Shown here piece by piece: positions 1 to 8,601 of a stretch of DNA of 64,000 nt. A program made the translations under genes and the position numbers. The notes beneath the pieces are model-generated. The model saw only the letters and a list, made by a program, of their open reading frames with translations, was not told the origin of the DNA and ran no database searches. Source of the stretch: Oceanospirillum linum (lineage in GTDB: Bacteria > Pseudomonadota > Gammaproteobacteria > Pseudomonadales > Halomonadaceae); NCBI RefSeq assembly GCF_001995095.2, contig NZ_MTSD02000003.1:310001-374000 (forward strand), read 5' to 3'. The number at the start of each line of letters is the position of its first letter. Positions within the stretch are counted from its first letter, which is position 1.

Positions 1-97
1 AAGCCCAAGCGAAAACTTTACCTGCTGACAGGACTATTTTGTCCAGAAAATCAGCCAGAGGCACATTTACCTTGGGAGAGGACGTTGTGTGAGACAC
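1..97 (-). CDS. dctQ: TRAP transporter small permease, N-terminal part only
   Basis: Partial gene running off the window's left edge. It is read from a GTG at 95-97, preceded by an AGGAG Shine-Dalgarno 7 bases upstream. The 32 visible residues include PLADFLDKIVLSAGKVFAWA, the amphipathic lead into the first membrane helix typical of DctQ/TRAP small permeases. The family forms the 4-helix membrane subunit that works with DctM and the periplasmic binding protein. It lies just downstream of dctP on the same strand, which is the standard TRAP operon order. Assignment rests on a short N-terminus plus context. Confidence 0.7.
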   Translation of the reverse strand, partial: MSHTTSSPKVNVPLADFLDKIVLSAGKVFAWA

Positions 98-244
98 AGC
101 CACGCTCCTGAAAACATCTTTGGGGGATTGATGGCACTAATAATAAGGCCGGATTTGATTAACCTCTTGCCGGTAAAACCGACAGGCAAGGTGCTTTTAT
201 TCAATCACAGGACAGATTACTAAGCACTTCCCCTTATTGGGTTA

Positions 245-272
245 AGGCACCAGAGGTGAACCTCTGATGCCT
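245..272 (-). other. Intergenic hairpin between dctP and dctQ
   Basis: A 12-bp stem (245-256 with 261-272) closes a TGAA/TTCA tetraloop. On the minus-strand transcript the only non-Watson-Crick pair is G-U. No U-run follows, so it is not a classical terminator. In solute-binding-protein operons such hairpins often protect the upstream dctP message or partly attenuate the permease genes. The rest of 98-319 shows nothing else I can name. Confidence 0.6.
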
Positions 273-319
273 CAGCGCTTCAGGCATCAACACAATGGTG
301 CTGAGCCTGACTCATCAGG

Positions 320-1393
320 TTACTTCTGGCGCGGCAGGTAACCGTTACTACCCCATAGTTTGTAGTCTTCACGGAAACCATTCAGGTCATCCCACACCTT
401 TTTGAAAAAAGCATCATCTGCTGCTTCTTCCTTAGCAACATCAACCCATGCTGTCCGGAAAGCCTCCAGCATAGTGTCGTTCCATTTCATGATTTTCACG
501 TTGTTCTTCTCGACGTTCTCTTTCATCACGGCAAATTGCTTCGCCTCACCTTCTGCAAAGGAGTCAGCCATAGATGCCTTACACACCTGATTCATAACAG
601 CCTGCTGGGACTCTGACATCTGATTCCAGGTGTCCTTATTCAGCAGCAGCTCAAATATCGTCGACTGCTGATGCCAGCCTGGGAAGTAGTTATATTTAGC
701 AATTTTGTGGAAGCCTACACGGGTATCAACAGCGGGCATGGAAAACTCTGTGGCATCAATTGCGCCTTTTTCCAGCGCCGGAAAAATTTCTGAACCGGGC
801 AGCAATGACGTAGAAACACCCAGTTTTTCCATCACTTTGGCACCCAGGCCAAAGAAGCGCATACGCAGACCCTGTAGGTCTTCCGGCTTTTCAATCGGCT
901 TCGCAAACCAACCAGATGTTTCCGGTGGATTAATCGCACAAGGCAGGACTTTCACGTTATAGCCCGCCTGGTCATACATCTCCTGATACAGTTTCAAACC
1001 GTTACCGTAGTACATCCAAGCCATATACTCACCAGCATCAGGGCCGAAAGGAACTGCTGAAAAGATTGGAGAAGCAGGGATCTTACCCGCCCAGTAACCA
1101 GCCGTTGTATAGCCTGCATTAATTTTACCGCGGGAAACCGCATCCAGAATTTCAAATGGAGCCACCAGCTTGCCCGGCTCATAGACTTTCATACGAATAC
1201 TGTTATTGGAAACCAACTTCACTTGCTCAGCCACTTTAGGAATAGGTGAGCCAAGACCCGGCAGACTGGTAGCAAATGCCACCGGCACCTTCAGAAGAAT
1301 TTTTTTATCAGCAGCCTGAGCGTCCAGCGCAATACCTGCCAGAGCAACAGAGACGGAAGCAGCTGTCAGGGTGGTTTTCATTATTTTTTTCAT
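320..1393 (-). CDS. dctP: TRAP transporter substrate-binding protein (DctP family)
   Basis: Periplasmic binding subunit of a tripartite ATP-independent transporter, 357 aa. A Sec signal peptide spans residues 1-27, ending in the AQA|AD cleavage site. The core has family hallmarks: the DLQGLRMRFFGLGAKVMEKLG stretch around residue 175, the PALEKGAIDATEFSMP segment containing the conserved carboxylate-binding region, and YNYFPGWHQ as in the 2-oxoacid/mannitol-type (COG4663-like) branch. The ligand cannot be read from the sequence. The PdhR-like neighbour and DctBD-type two-component genes suggest pyruvate, another 2-oxoacid, lactate or a C4-dicarboxylate. Start is the ATG with GGGA 7 bases upstream. 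dctQ follows after a hairpin. Confidence 0.9.
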   Translation of the reverse strand: MKKIMKTTLTAASVSVALAGIALDAQAADKKILLKVPVAFATSLPGLGSPIPKVAEQVKLVSNNSIRMKVYEPGKLVAPFEILDAVSRGKINAGYTTAGYWAGKIPASPIFSAVPFGPDAGEYMAWMYYGNGLKLYQEMYDQAGYNVKVLPCAINPPETSGWFAKPIEKPEDLQGLRMRFFGLGAKVMEKLGVSTSLLPGSEIFPALEKGAIDATEFSMPAVDTRVGFHKIAKYNYFPGWHQQSTIFELLLNKDTWNQMSESQQAVMNQVCKASMADSFAEGEAKQFAVMKENVEKNNVKIMKWNDTMLEAFRTAWVDVAKEEAADDAFFKKVWDDLNGFREDYKLWGSNGYLPRQK

Positions 1394-1519
1394 GATCGAT
1401 TCCCGAGCGTTTGGATTTGTTTATTGTTATTCAGTCACCGGAATACTCTGCCCTGCCTATAACAGCAATCTAAGCTATTACAGCCAAGCACATGTTTCCG
1501 ATAAATCCTCAACAGAATC

Positions 1520-1538
1520 AAATTGGTCAAACCAATTT
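1520..1538. promoter_or_regulatory. PdhR-type operator palindrome, site 1
   Basis: AAATTGGT-CAA-ACCAATTT, a perfect dyad with 8-bp arms. It matches the ATTGGTnnnACCAAT operator known for PdhR of enterobacteria. It lies about 130 bp upstream of dctP and on the dctP side of the divergent region, so it probably controls dctP. Binding is inferred. Confidence 0.7.
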
Positions 1539-1812
1539 ACAAGACTCTGACAGCAAAGATAGAGACCTTCTCTGCCTCTTGTCAAATATCTTTGCACCAC
1601 AATACAACCCATACCATCTGTTTTGCCCTGCAATGGTGCTAAAAGAAAGAAAAAAACAAAAATATTCACCAGCACAGCTTCCAAATAGGCCTTATTAATA
1701 CTTAATAACGACGACATACAGAAATATTCTCTTTTTTGACAATCCTGATCAGTAATGGGCTCTGTAGCCAGTACAAACACCACATTTGACAGTTCTTGAG
1801 ATTATAACTAGC

Positions 1813-1827
1813 ATTGGTATTACCAAT
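1813..1827. promoter_or_regulatory. PdhR-type operator palindrome, site 2
   Basis: ATTGGT-ATT-ACCAAT, a perfect 15-bp dyad of the same type as the site at 1520-1538, about 115 bp upstream of the GntR regulator. It probably mediates autoregulation. The rest of the 550-bp divergent region (1394-1943) holds no credible gene and I found no convincing sigma-54 -24/-12 promoter in it. Confidence 0.7.
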
Positions 1828-1943
1828 TTCAATAAACTGTTTCAGAGCATAAAAGCAAGGCCGCTAAACACCAGCTTGGATCACCCAGCAGCCTTTTATA
1901 TTCATCCGCTGACTGCATAGCAGTCCATTTAGGTTTACCAATC

Positions 1944-2717
1944 GTGGAAAGCAGCAACTACCGCCGGGTTAAACAACCCAAGATTTCTGACATCATCATG
2001 CAGCAACTGGAAAGCATGATTCTTGAAGGAACATTTAAACCGGGACAGAAGTTGCCACCGGAGCGGGAGCTTGCAACCCAGTTTGAAGTCTCACGCCCCT
2101 CCCTGCGTGAAGCCATTCAGAAACTGGTTGCCCGGGGCCTGCTATTCAGCCGTCATGGCGGTGGCACCTATGTCTCCGAACAGCTGGGCACCTCCTTCAC
2201 CGACCCTCTGCATGATCTGCTTAGTTCACACAACGAGTTTCTTTATGATCAGCTGGAGTTTCGCGATGCCCTTGAGGGCATATCAGCCTACTACGCAGCC
2301 ATGCGCAGCACCGACGCTGATAAAGAGATGCTGACCAAGCGTTTCAATAACCTCATGCAGGTTTACGAAAAAAACGACCCGGTTCTCGAAGCAAAAGTCG
2401 ATGCCGAGTTTCATATGGCAATTGCTGAAGCAGCCCACAATGTCGTATTGCTACACACTCTGCGGGGCCTGTTTAACATGCTGGAAAAAAGTATTGTCGC
2501 CAACCTGAAAAACCTGTTTGAAAGAAAAGAATCCCGCCCGGTTCTCCTCGATCAGCATAAAGCGATGTACGATGCCATCATGGAAGGTAATCCGGAAAAA
2601 GCACGGGCTATGGCCCACGAACATCTGGTCTTTGTCGAGGACAGCCTGCTGGAAATGAGCCGCCAGGAAACCCGTGTTGAACGCTCTCTTCGTCGGGCAC
2701 AAACCCAGCCGGTGTGA
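1944..2717 (+). CDS. PdhR-like GntR/FadR-family transcriptional regulator
   Basis: 257 aa, GTG start. An N-terminal GntR winged helix (about residues 10-78, with GQKLPPERELATQFEVSRPS) is followed by an all-helical FCD effector domain to about residue 240. The match with E. coli PdhR runs along the whole length, including HNVVLLHTLR and the RVERSLRR tail. PdhR senses pyruvate and represses aceEF and respiratory genes. Here no aceEF is near; the gene instead faces dctP and overlaps a sensor kinase by 4 bp. The two PdhR-type operators upstream support control of the divergent transporter. PdhR-like DNA specificity is well supported; the effector is inferred. Confidence 0.88.
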   Translation: MESSNYRRVKQPKISDIIMQQLESMILEGTFKPGQKLPPERELATQFEVSRPSLREAIQKLVARGLLFSRHGGGTYVSEQLGTSFTDPLHDLLSSHNEFLYDQLEFRDALEGISAYYAAMRSTDADKEMLTKRFNNLMQVYEKNDPVLEAKVDAEFHMAIAEAAHNVVLLHTLRGLFNMLEKSIVANLKNLFERKESRPVLLDQHKAMYDAIMEGNPEKARAMAHEHLVFVEDSLLEMSRQETRVERSLRRAQTQPV

Positions 2718-5014
2718 CAATGGCGCCTACAGTTCTGACAGACTCTAACGACGGTCATAGCTTGCTCAGCAGTCTGGGCATGTTGTTGCTGTTTGTTTTT
2801 ATTATCTGGCAGGTTGCAGCCTGGACAGAACACTATGAATTGAGCCAGCTGGAGTCTCAGGCCAGTAATGAGCTGACCCTGAATATCGCCAGCCTCAGGG
2901 GCAAGCTTGATAAATATGAATTTCTGCCAGAAATTCTGGTGAATAAACAGAACCTTGCGGGGGTCCTAAGGGAGCCCAAGCCTGACAGTATTCAGCAGCT
3001 CAACGCCATTCTGAAAAACTTCAAGCAGATCACAGATGTCTCCGATATCTACCTGTTAGATGAAAAAGGCACCACCATCGCCGCCAGCAACTGGCAAAAC
3101 CCCAAAAGCTTTATTGGCCAGAATTTCAGCTACCGCCCCTACTACCAGCAAGCAATCCGAGGACAATCCGGGCGCTTCTACGGCCTTGGCACAACATCAG
3201 GCGAGCGAGGGTATTACTTTTCTTACCCGGTATTCAGCGGGCCATCTCCGATCGGTGTTCTTGTGGTCAAAATTGTGGTTAAAAACCTCGAAATACCCTG
3301 GAAAGACCCGAGAACAGAATTTATTGTGACAGATCCGGACGGCATCATCTTTATCACCAGCCGCCGGGAGTGGCTACTGCACAGCATACACAACCTCAGT
3401 AATCATGACCTGGAGCGGATTCACACATCAAAACGCTACGGGGAACGGGATATAAAACCGCTGGCTTACCGGGTCGCACAGACTTTTGGTGAAGGTATGC
3501 TGGTTAAAATCGCATCAGACAAGGATACTGATAACATACAGGTCAATACATACCTGCAGTTTAGTCGGGCTATGCCGAATGCCGGGTGGCATCTGCACAT
3601 TCTGAAAAACACCCAAAATGTCCGCACTGAAATTCTGAAAAACAGCCTGCTTGCTGCAGGTATTTATATGGTGCTGGTATTACTAACGCTGTATAGCCTG
3701 CAGCGCCAGCGCATCCAACGTGAAAGAGTACGTCACGACCGGGAAACCAAAAAAGCACTTGAGGCAAACGAAGCCCGTATCCGCGCCATTCTGGATAATA
3801 CCAAAGCGGGCATTATTACCATGGATCGTGCTGGCAGGGTTGATTACATCAATCCAACCGCCGAAGTCCTTTTTGGCTACCAGCTCCATGAGTTACACGG
3901 CCATAATTTTAGCGATCTGATCCATCACCATCACAAACAGCACTGTCAGCAGGCTCTTGTGGAAGCTAACAGCCATCCTATTGAAGTACAGGGTTTACGC
4001 AAAGATCGTCAGACGGTCCCCGTAGAGATCATCATCAGCATGATGGGGCGCAGCCAGGGATCAGACTATATGATCACCCTGCACGATATCACTGAGAGAA
4101 AGCAGCATGAGGAGGCTCTTCAGGCCGCTTACGATGAGATGGAAAGCCGGGTTGTTGAGCGAACCCTGGACCTGACTGAAACTAACGACAGACTCAAGCA
4201 AGAGATTGAGCAGCACCGCCACACCGCAGAAACCCTGCAAAAAACGCAGGATGAGTTAATTCAGGCGGCGAAACTAGCGGTCCTTGGTCAGATGAGTGCC
4301 AGTATCAATCATGAGCTCAATCAGCCATTGGCCGCCATTCGGACCTATGCAGAAAACAGTGTAACCTTTATCCAACGCGACCAGCCCGATATGGCTCAGG
4401 GTAACCTTGAGCAAATTGTAGAACTGACAGATCGTATGGCAACCATCAGCGCCCAGCTGAAACTCTTTGCCCGAAAGAGTGAAGGCCAGCTGGCTATTGT
4501 CTCAGTGCAGGCAACCATTCAATATGCACTGCGGCTGTTCAGGCCTCAACTGGAAAAAGAGCAGATTACACTCAATATTACCCTTCCTGATCAGGATCTT
4601 TTTGTCCGGGCCGATGCTGTTCGCCTTGAGCAGGTGATCGTTAACCTCATCAGTAATGCACTGCTTGCCGTATCCGGACGCCAGGAGAAGTTAATCATCG
4701 TCAGCCTGAAGCAGGTTCAGCGAGATAGTAACCGTCAGGTTATTATTGATGTCGCTGACAGCGGTGCGGGTATTACATCTAAAAATCTGCGTCAGATTTT
4801 CAACCCCTTTTTTAGTACGCGGGAAGGTGGCAAAGGCCTGGGACTCGGCCTATCCATTTCCTACCGGATCATCAGCGATTTTGGTGGTAGTATTACCGCA
4901 TTTAATCGTCCGGAAGGTGGAGCGACTCTGAGAATTACTCTGCCCATTGCTGAAGCCGCCGAGGTCAACAGCAGGCCGTCGGTCGGTCTCCCGGAAAAAA
5001 CTTCCTATCGATAG
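2714..5014 (+). CDS. DctB-type sensor histidine kinase
   Basis: 766 aa inner-membrane kinase. One helix near residues 17-36, a periplasmic double-Cache ligand domain, a second helix near 310-330, a PAS domain about 355-475, a coiled linker, then HisKA with H-box INHELNQP and HATPase_c with VIVNLISNALLAV, DSGAGI and GKGLGLGLS. This architecture is that of DctB, which senses external dicarboxylates and phosphorylates a sigma-54 activator. GTG at 2714 overlaps the regulator's stop; an ATG at 2720 is an alternative start. Its partner follows 13 bp downstream. Ligand unknown; the CACHE domain and TRAP linkage suggest a carboxylate. Confidence 0.88.
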   Translation: MTMAPTVLTDSNDGHSLLSSLGMLLLFVFIIWQVAAWTEHYELSQLESQASNELTLNIASLRGKLDKYEFLPEILVNKQNLAGVLREPKPDSIQQLNAILKNFKQITDVSDIYLLDEKGTTIAASNWQNPKSFIGQNFSYRPYYQQAIRGQSGRFYGLGTTSGERGYYFSYPVFSGPSPIGVLVVKIVVKNLEIPWKDPRTEFIVTDPDGIIFITSRREWLLHSIHNLSNHDLERIHTSKRYGERDIKPLAYRVAQTFGEGMLVKIASDKDTDNIQVNTYLQFSRAMPNAGWHLHILKNTQNVRTEILKNSLLAAGIYMVLVLLTLYSLQRQRIQRERVRHDRETKKALEANEARIRAILDNTKAGIITMDRAGRVDYINPTAEVLFGYQLHELHGHNFSDLIHHHHKQHCQQALVEANSHPIEVQGLRKDRQTVPVEIIISMMGRSQGSDYMITLHDITERKQHEEALQAAYDEMESRVVERTLDLTETNDRLKQEIEQHRHTAETLQKTQDELIQAAKLAVLGQMSASINHELNQPLAAIRTYAENSVTFIQRDQPDMAQGNLEQIVELTDRMATISAQLKLFARKSEGQLAIVSVQATIQYALRLFRPQLEKEQITLNITLPDQDLFVRADAVRLEQVIVNLISNALLAVSGRQEKLIIVSLKQVQRDSNRQVIIDVADSGAGITSKNLRQIFNPFFSTREGGKGLGLGLSISYRIISDFGGSITAFNRPEGGATLRITLPIAEAAEVNSRPSVGLPEKTSYR

Positions 5015-5027
5015 CAGCGAGAATTCT

Positions 5028-6386
5028 ATGAGCCAGGCATCCGGCGTTTTTGTGATTGATGACGAAAAACATCTTCGGATAACAGTGGCTCAGACTCTTT
5101 CTCTGGCAGGCTATACGCCTAAAAGCTTCGATAATGCGGAGCATGCCCTGCAGCAACTGGCACCGGACTGGGATGGCGTCATCATCTCAGATATTCGCAT
5201 GCCAGGTATGGACGGCCTTGAGTTTATGCGTGAAGCCCTGCGTATTGACCGCGACATTCCCATTATTCTGATCTCAGGCCATGGAGACATCTCTATGGCC
5301 GTCAATGCGATCCGGGAAGGCGCGTATGACTTTCTTGAAAAACCCTTTTCCAATGAGTTGCTGCTGGATGTGGTAAAACGGGCAGAAGAGAAACGCCGCC
5401 TGACTCTGGAGAACCGTCAGCTTAAGCAGGATCTGGAAGTGCATAGCGCTCCCGGCCCTCGCATCATTGGCAAAACCCGTAGCATGCAACAACTGTTGCG
5501 TATGGTCGGTCAGATTGCTCCACTGCAAACTGACGTTCTGCTGTTTGGCGAAACCGGTGCCGGGAAGGATCAGATCGCCCGCTTTATGCACGAACACAGC
5601 CCCCGTCAGGGCAAAAACTATGTCGCCATCAACTGTGGTGCCGTACCGGAATCCATTATCGAATCTGAACTATTCGGCCATGAACCCGGTGCCTTTACCG
5701 GTGCTCAGAAACGCCGCATCGGCAAGTTCGAACATGCTAACGGCGGCACCCTGTTTTTGGATGAGATTGAAAGCATGCCACTGTCACTGCAGGTCAAGCT
5801 CCTGCGGGTCCTGCAGGAACGCTGCATTGAACGGCTGGGCAGTAATGAACTGATCCCTCTGGATATCCGGGTGATCGCAGCCACAAAGGTAGACCTGAAG
5901 CAGGCTGCAGAAGAGGGCCATTTCAGGGAAGATCTCTACTATCGCCTCAATGTTGTTACTCTGGAGATTCCACCACTGCGGGAGCGAATGGAAGATATTC
6001 CTCTGCTGTTCCAACACTTTGTCCTGATCGCATCCAACCGGGTTAGCCGGGAAGCTCCTCCCCTGGATGGAGGCTATATCTCAGTGCTGATGAGCCATAA
6101 CTGGCCAGGTAACGTGCGGGAGCTGCGTAATCTGGCGGAGCGTTATGTTCTGCTGGGTGAAACCTGTGACTACAATCTGGAACAGCTGATGTTCGGAGAG
6201 GAGTCCACCGCCCCTCTGACCCTGCCACAGCAGGTTGAGATGTTTGAACGCAGCCTGATTGAGCAGGAGCTTGCCCGCCAGAAGGGCTCCATCAAGCTCA
6301 CCATGGAGGCCCTTGGTCTGCCCCGTAAAACCCTGTACGACAAACTAAAAAAATATGGCCTGAAACGGGATGACTTTACCGGCTGA
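5028..6386 (+). CDS. DctD-type sigma-54-dependent response regulator
   Basis: 452 aa from the ATG at 5028. A longer reading frame from 4947 would overlap the kinase by 68 bp, and its extra residues do not resemble a receiver. Domains: REC (about 5-120, phosphoacceptor Asp in ISDIRMPGMDG), AAA+ (about 145-375, Walker A GETGAGKD, the sigma-54 loop GAFTGA, the sensor LFLDEI), and a Fis-type helix-turn-helix at the C-terminus. It activates sigma-54 promoters in answer to the upstream kinase. Likely target is the TRAP operon, though I see no clear -24/-12 site in 1394-1943, so the controlled promoter may lie elsewhere. Confidence 0.9.
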   Translation: MSQASGVFVIDDEKHLRITVAQTLSLAGYTPKSFDNAEHALQQLAPDWDGVIISDIRMPGMDGLEFMREALRIDRDIPIILISGHGDISMAVNAIREGAYDFLEKPFSNELLLDVVKRAEEKRRLTLENRQLKQDLEVHSAPGPRIIGKTRSMQQLLRMVGQIAPLQTDVLLFGETGAGKDQIARFMHEHSPRQGKNYVAINCGAVPESIIESELFGHEPGAFTGAQKRRIGKFEHANGGTLFLDEIESMPLSLQVKLLRVLQERCIERLGSNELIPLDIRVIAATKVDLKQAAEEGHFREDLYYRLNVVTLEIPPLRERMEDIPLLFQHFVLIASNRVSREAPPLDGGYISVLMSHNWPGNVRELRNLAERYVLLGETCDYNLEQLMFGEESTAPLTLPQQVEMFERSLIEQELARQKGSIKLTMEALGLPRKTLYDKLKKYGLKRDDFTG

Positions 6387-6430
6387 GCCTGCCAATAAAA
6401 AATGCAGGGAAATAACCGTGGTACTCTAAG

Positions 6431-6463
6431 TAGGGTGAGCCCGCTACGCTTACCCCACCCTGC
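6431..6463. repeat. Imperfect intergenic palindrome
   Basis: TAGGGTGAGC and GCTTACCCCACCCTG flank a short CCGCTAC-type loop. The motif resembles the GGGT-rich dispersed palindromes (GGGTGGG...CCCACCC, REP-like) common between bacterial genes. It lacks a U-run, so a terminator role for the upstream gene is uncertain. Only one copy is in the window. Confidence 0.4.
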
Positions 6464-6551
6464 TGCGCTGAAACAGATACCTCATTTGTCCGGTCAAACT
6501 GAAACCTGCTAATCTGCGTAGGAAGCCCCATCAAAACTACAGGGTTACTCT

Positions 6552-7619
6552 ATGTCATCATCTCAGTCTCAATCATCGTCATCACACACTCCGTCGGGTA
6601 GGTCATCAGCATCTTCCATCGCCATTATTGGAGCCGGTCTTGCAGGTTGTACGCTTGCCCGTCAGCTGGCCAATGCAGGCTGCTGTGTTGATATTTTTGA
6701 AAAAAGCCGCGGCACAGGAGGAAGGCTGGCCAGCAGCCGTGTTGGGGAAGAAACCGTCGACCTTGGCGCCAGCTGGCTGAAGTGGGAAGCCAGGCCTTCT
6801 GCTCATAACCTGCCTTTTAAGGATTGGCTCTCCGGCCTGGAATCGGAGGGGCTTCTTCACCTGTGGCAACCGATGACTCAGAATTTTCAGCGAGTCGCGC
6901 AGCCGGAGCGTAAGCGTTATGTGGGAAGCAACCGACTCAGTGCTCTGACCCGCTCGTTGATTGATCACAAGAATATCAGGCTGCATAGTGGAGTTCGTGT
7001 CGAATCTGTTGATCCCCAAATAAGCGTCAAGGGTAACAGCCTACTGCTGACGGATACGGCCCATCGCACTCTTGGTGTGTTTGATCAGGTGGTGGTTGCC
7101 ACACCTGCGCCCCAGGCTGTACCGCTACTTAAAGCAGAACCTGCGCTGCAGGCATTAGCCCAGAAGGTTCAGCCTGACGCCTGCTGGACTCTGGTACCGG
7201 GCTTTGAAGCGCCCCTAAGCACACCGATAGAGCTCTTTGAAGGCGACCACCCTATTCTACGTCGTGTCGTGCGGGATAGCCGGAAACCCGGACGTCACCC
7301 TGCAGAAGATACCTGGGTGATTCAGGCCAGAGCAGACTGGAGTCTGCAGATGGTGGATGATGAGAAAGAGCACGTACAGAAAGATCTGGAGCACGCCTTC
7401 CACCAGCTGATGCAGTCCCAGCCGGTTGCGGACAGTGCTCGCTGCCATCGCTGGCTATACAGCACCTGCACCAGCCTGAACCTGGACTCCGGCTTTCTGC
7501 ATGACTCGCAGACCGGGCTTTCAGTTTGTGGCGACTGGCTGGCAGGATTCGGCTTTGAGGCCAGCTGGCAATCGGCCATGGCTTTGAGTCATGCCCTGTT
7601 GAGCACTCCGAATAAATAG
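6552..7619 (+). CDS. FAD-dependent oxidoreductase, renalase-like
   Basis: 355 aa. A Ser-rich, poorly conserved leader of about 20 residues precedes a Rossmann FAD-binding motif, IAIIGAGLAGCTLARQLA, then FEKSRGTGGRLAS, the amine-oxidase/renalase signature. The C-terminal GDWLAGFGFEASWQSAMAL is the second FAD contact typical of this group. Bacterial renalase-like proteins oxidise reduced-nicotinamide isomers or unidentified amines; the substrate here cannot be told. The start is preceded by AGGG 8 bases upstream. It appears monocistronic, convergent with the ydjM-like gene. Confidence 0.75.
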   Translation: MSSSQSQSSSSHTPSGRSSASSIAIIGAGLAGCTLARQLANAGCCVDIFEKSRGTGGRLASSRVGEETVDLGASWLKWEARPSAHNLPFKDWLSGLESEGLLHLWQPMTQNFQRVAQPERKRYVGSNRLSALTRSLIDHKNIRLHSGVRVESVDPQISVKGNSLLLTDTAHRTLGVFDQVVVATPAPQAVPLLKAEPALQALAQKVQPDACWTLVPGFEAPLSTPIELFEGDHPILRRVVRDSRKPGRHPAEDTWVIQARADWSLQMVDDEKEHVQKDLEHAFHQLMQSQPVADSARCHRWLYSTCTSLNLDSGFLHDSQTGLSVCGDWLAGFGFEASWQSAMALSHALLSTPNK

Positions 7620-7640
7620 CATCATCCGAAGCTATATACC

Positions 7641-8330
7641 TTACCAGCTTTTCTGCCAGCTCCAGCGTACTCTGGGGTCTGTCATCAGATACCAGAGTTC
7701 AGTAATGGGGGGAGCTACCGTGGTAATCAGCCCCATCAGAAGGCTAAACATCAGGATGGTATTACCAATATTTTGGTAGTCGAACAACTTAAAAGCAGTG
7801 CCAAAAGAGCGCTTAATACGGGCATTAGTCAGATCCACGCTGTAGCACTCATCCAGTAACAGGTGAATCAGATAGCCTATCAACAAACTGACACCCATCA
7901 GCCAGCTGACATCCTCCGATAAATCCACAGCCCGATAAGCCAGAAAGGCGGTAAAAACCGCAAACAGACAGCCAGCTAACAACGAATGGAAAATCCCCCT
8001 GTGCACGGTAAAGCGGGCAAAGATATACCAGACGCCATAACGTACCGCGATAAAACTGGTAGCCCCTGCCAGCCAAAGCCCAGCCAGGGGTACTTTATCT
8101 GCCAAAGCCACCACCGAAAGCACGGCTGCAATCCCACCCAATATTGAAAATAGTGCCCGCACCACATTGGAGTGATCAGAATCAATATCCGGTAAAATGC
8201 CACCAATCATCACCAGACACCAACCGGCAATCGCTTCATTCAGCGACATCAGACCAGTCACTAATGCACCGGATAAAACAAAACCACCACCCAGAGCCGC
8301 CCCTCCAAGATGGGTTTGAAAATTTGCCAT
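7641..8330 (-). CDS. YdjM-like inner-membrane metal-dependent hydrolase (DUF457)
   Basis: 229 aa integral membrane protein with about 5-6 hydrophobic helices. Conserved acidic/His motifs sit at helix ends: HLGGA near the N-terminus, GGILPDIDSDHS, HRGIFHS and HLLLDECYSVD. These are the putative metal ligands of the YdjM/DUF457 phospholipase-C-like membrane hydrolase family. The E. coli member is LexA-regulated, but I see no SOS box here. Biochemical role unknown. Confidence 0.78.
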   Translation of the reverse strand: MANFQTHLGGAALGGGFVLSGALVTGLMSLNEAIAGWCLVMIGGILPDIDSDHSNVVRALFSILGGIAAVLSVVALADKVPLAGLWLAGATSFIAVRYGVWYIFARFTVHRGIFHSLLAGCLFAVFTAFLAYRAVDLSEDVSWLMGVSLLIGYLIHLLLDECYSVDLTNARIKRSFGTAFKLFDYQNIGNTILMFSLLMGLITTVAPPITELWYLMTDPRVRWSWQKSW

Positions 8331-8420
8331 AAATCACACCCGGAAAAATAATAGAAATAACGACATCAACTAATAGGCAAAGTAAGTAAAAACAAAAACT
8401 TAGCGCTTAAAAGCATAACG

Positions 8421-8444
8421 ATTACTGGAAATAAAACCAGTAAT
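8421..8444. repeat. Perfect dyad upstream of the ydjM-like gene
   Basis: ATTACTGG and CCAGTAAT, perfect 8-bp arms, 8-base AT spacer, about 95 bp upstream of the start at 8330. It could be an operator. A second short hairpin (CCCGG-TGAT-CCGGG, 8480-8493) follows. The rest of 8331-8601 has no gene I can support. Confidence 0.4.
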
Positions 8445-8601
8445 AAATCCAGTGGTTTTCTGAAAATATGAGACAGGAACCCGGTGATCCGGGCTATCAA
8501 ATAGAGGGGCCTGACCGGTCTTAAAGCCAAGAGGGAAGCATAAAAAGAGAGTACAGAGCCTGAGCTTTAATAAGCCCAGACCTGATGGGAAAGCAAAGCG
8601 G

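Noticed and set aside
1478..1783. Open frame of 101 codons on the minus strand in the dctP/regulator divergent region
   Set aside because: No Shine-Dalgarno, no recognisable domain, covers the PdhR-type operator at 1520; most likely noncoding promoter DNA.
1394..1943. Sigma-54 promoter for dctP
   Set aside because: No GG-N10-GC pair with adequate flanking consensus on the minus strand; near misses have spacing of 7-8.
4947..5027. Upstream extension of the DctD-like gene
   Set aside because: The extra 27 residues overlap the kinase end and do not resemble a receiver N-terminus; ATG 5028 gives the normal family start.
7641..8601. LexA (SOS) box for the ydjM-like gene
   Set aside because: No CTGT-N8-ACAG motif in the upstream region.
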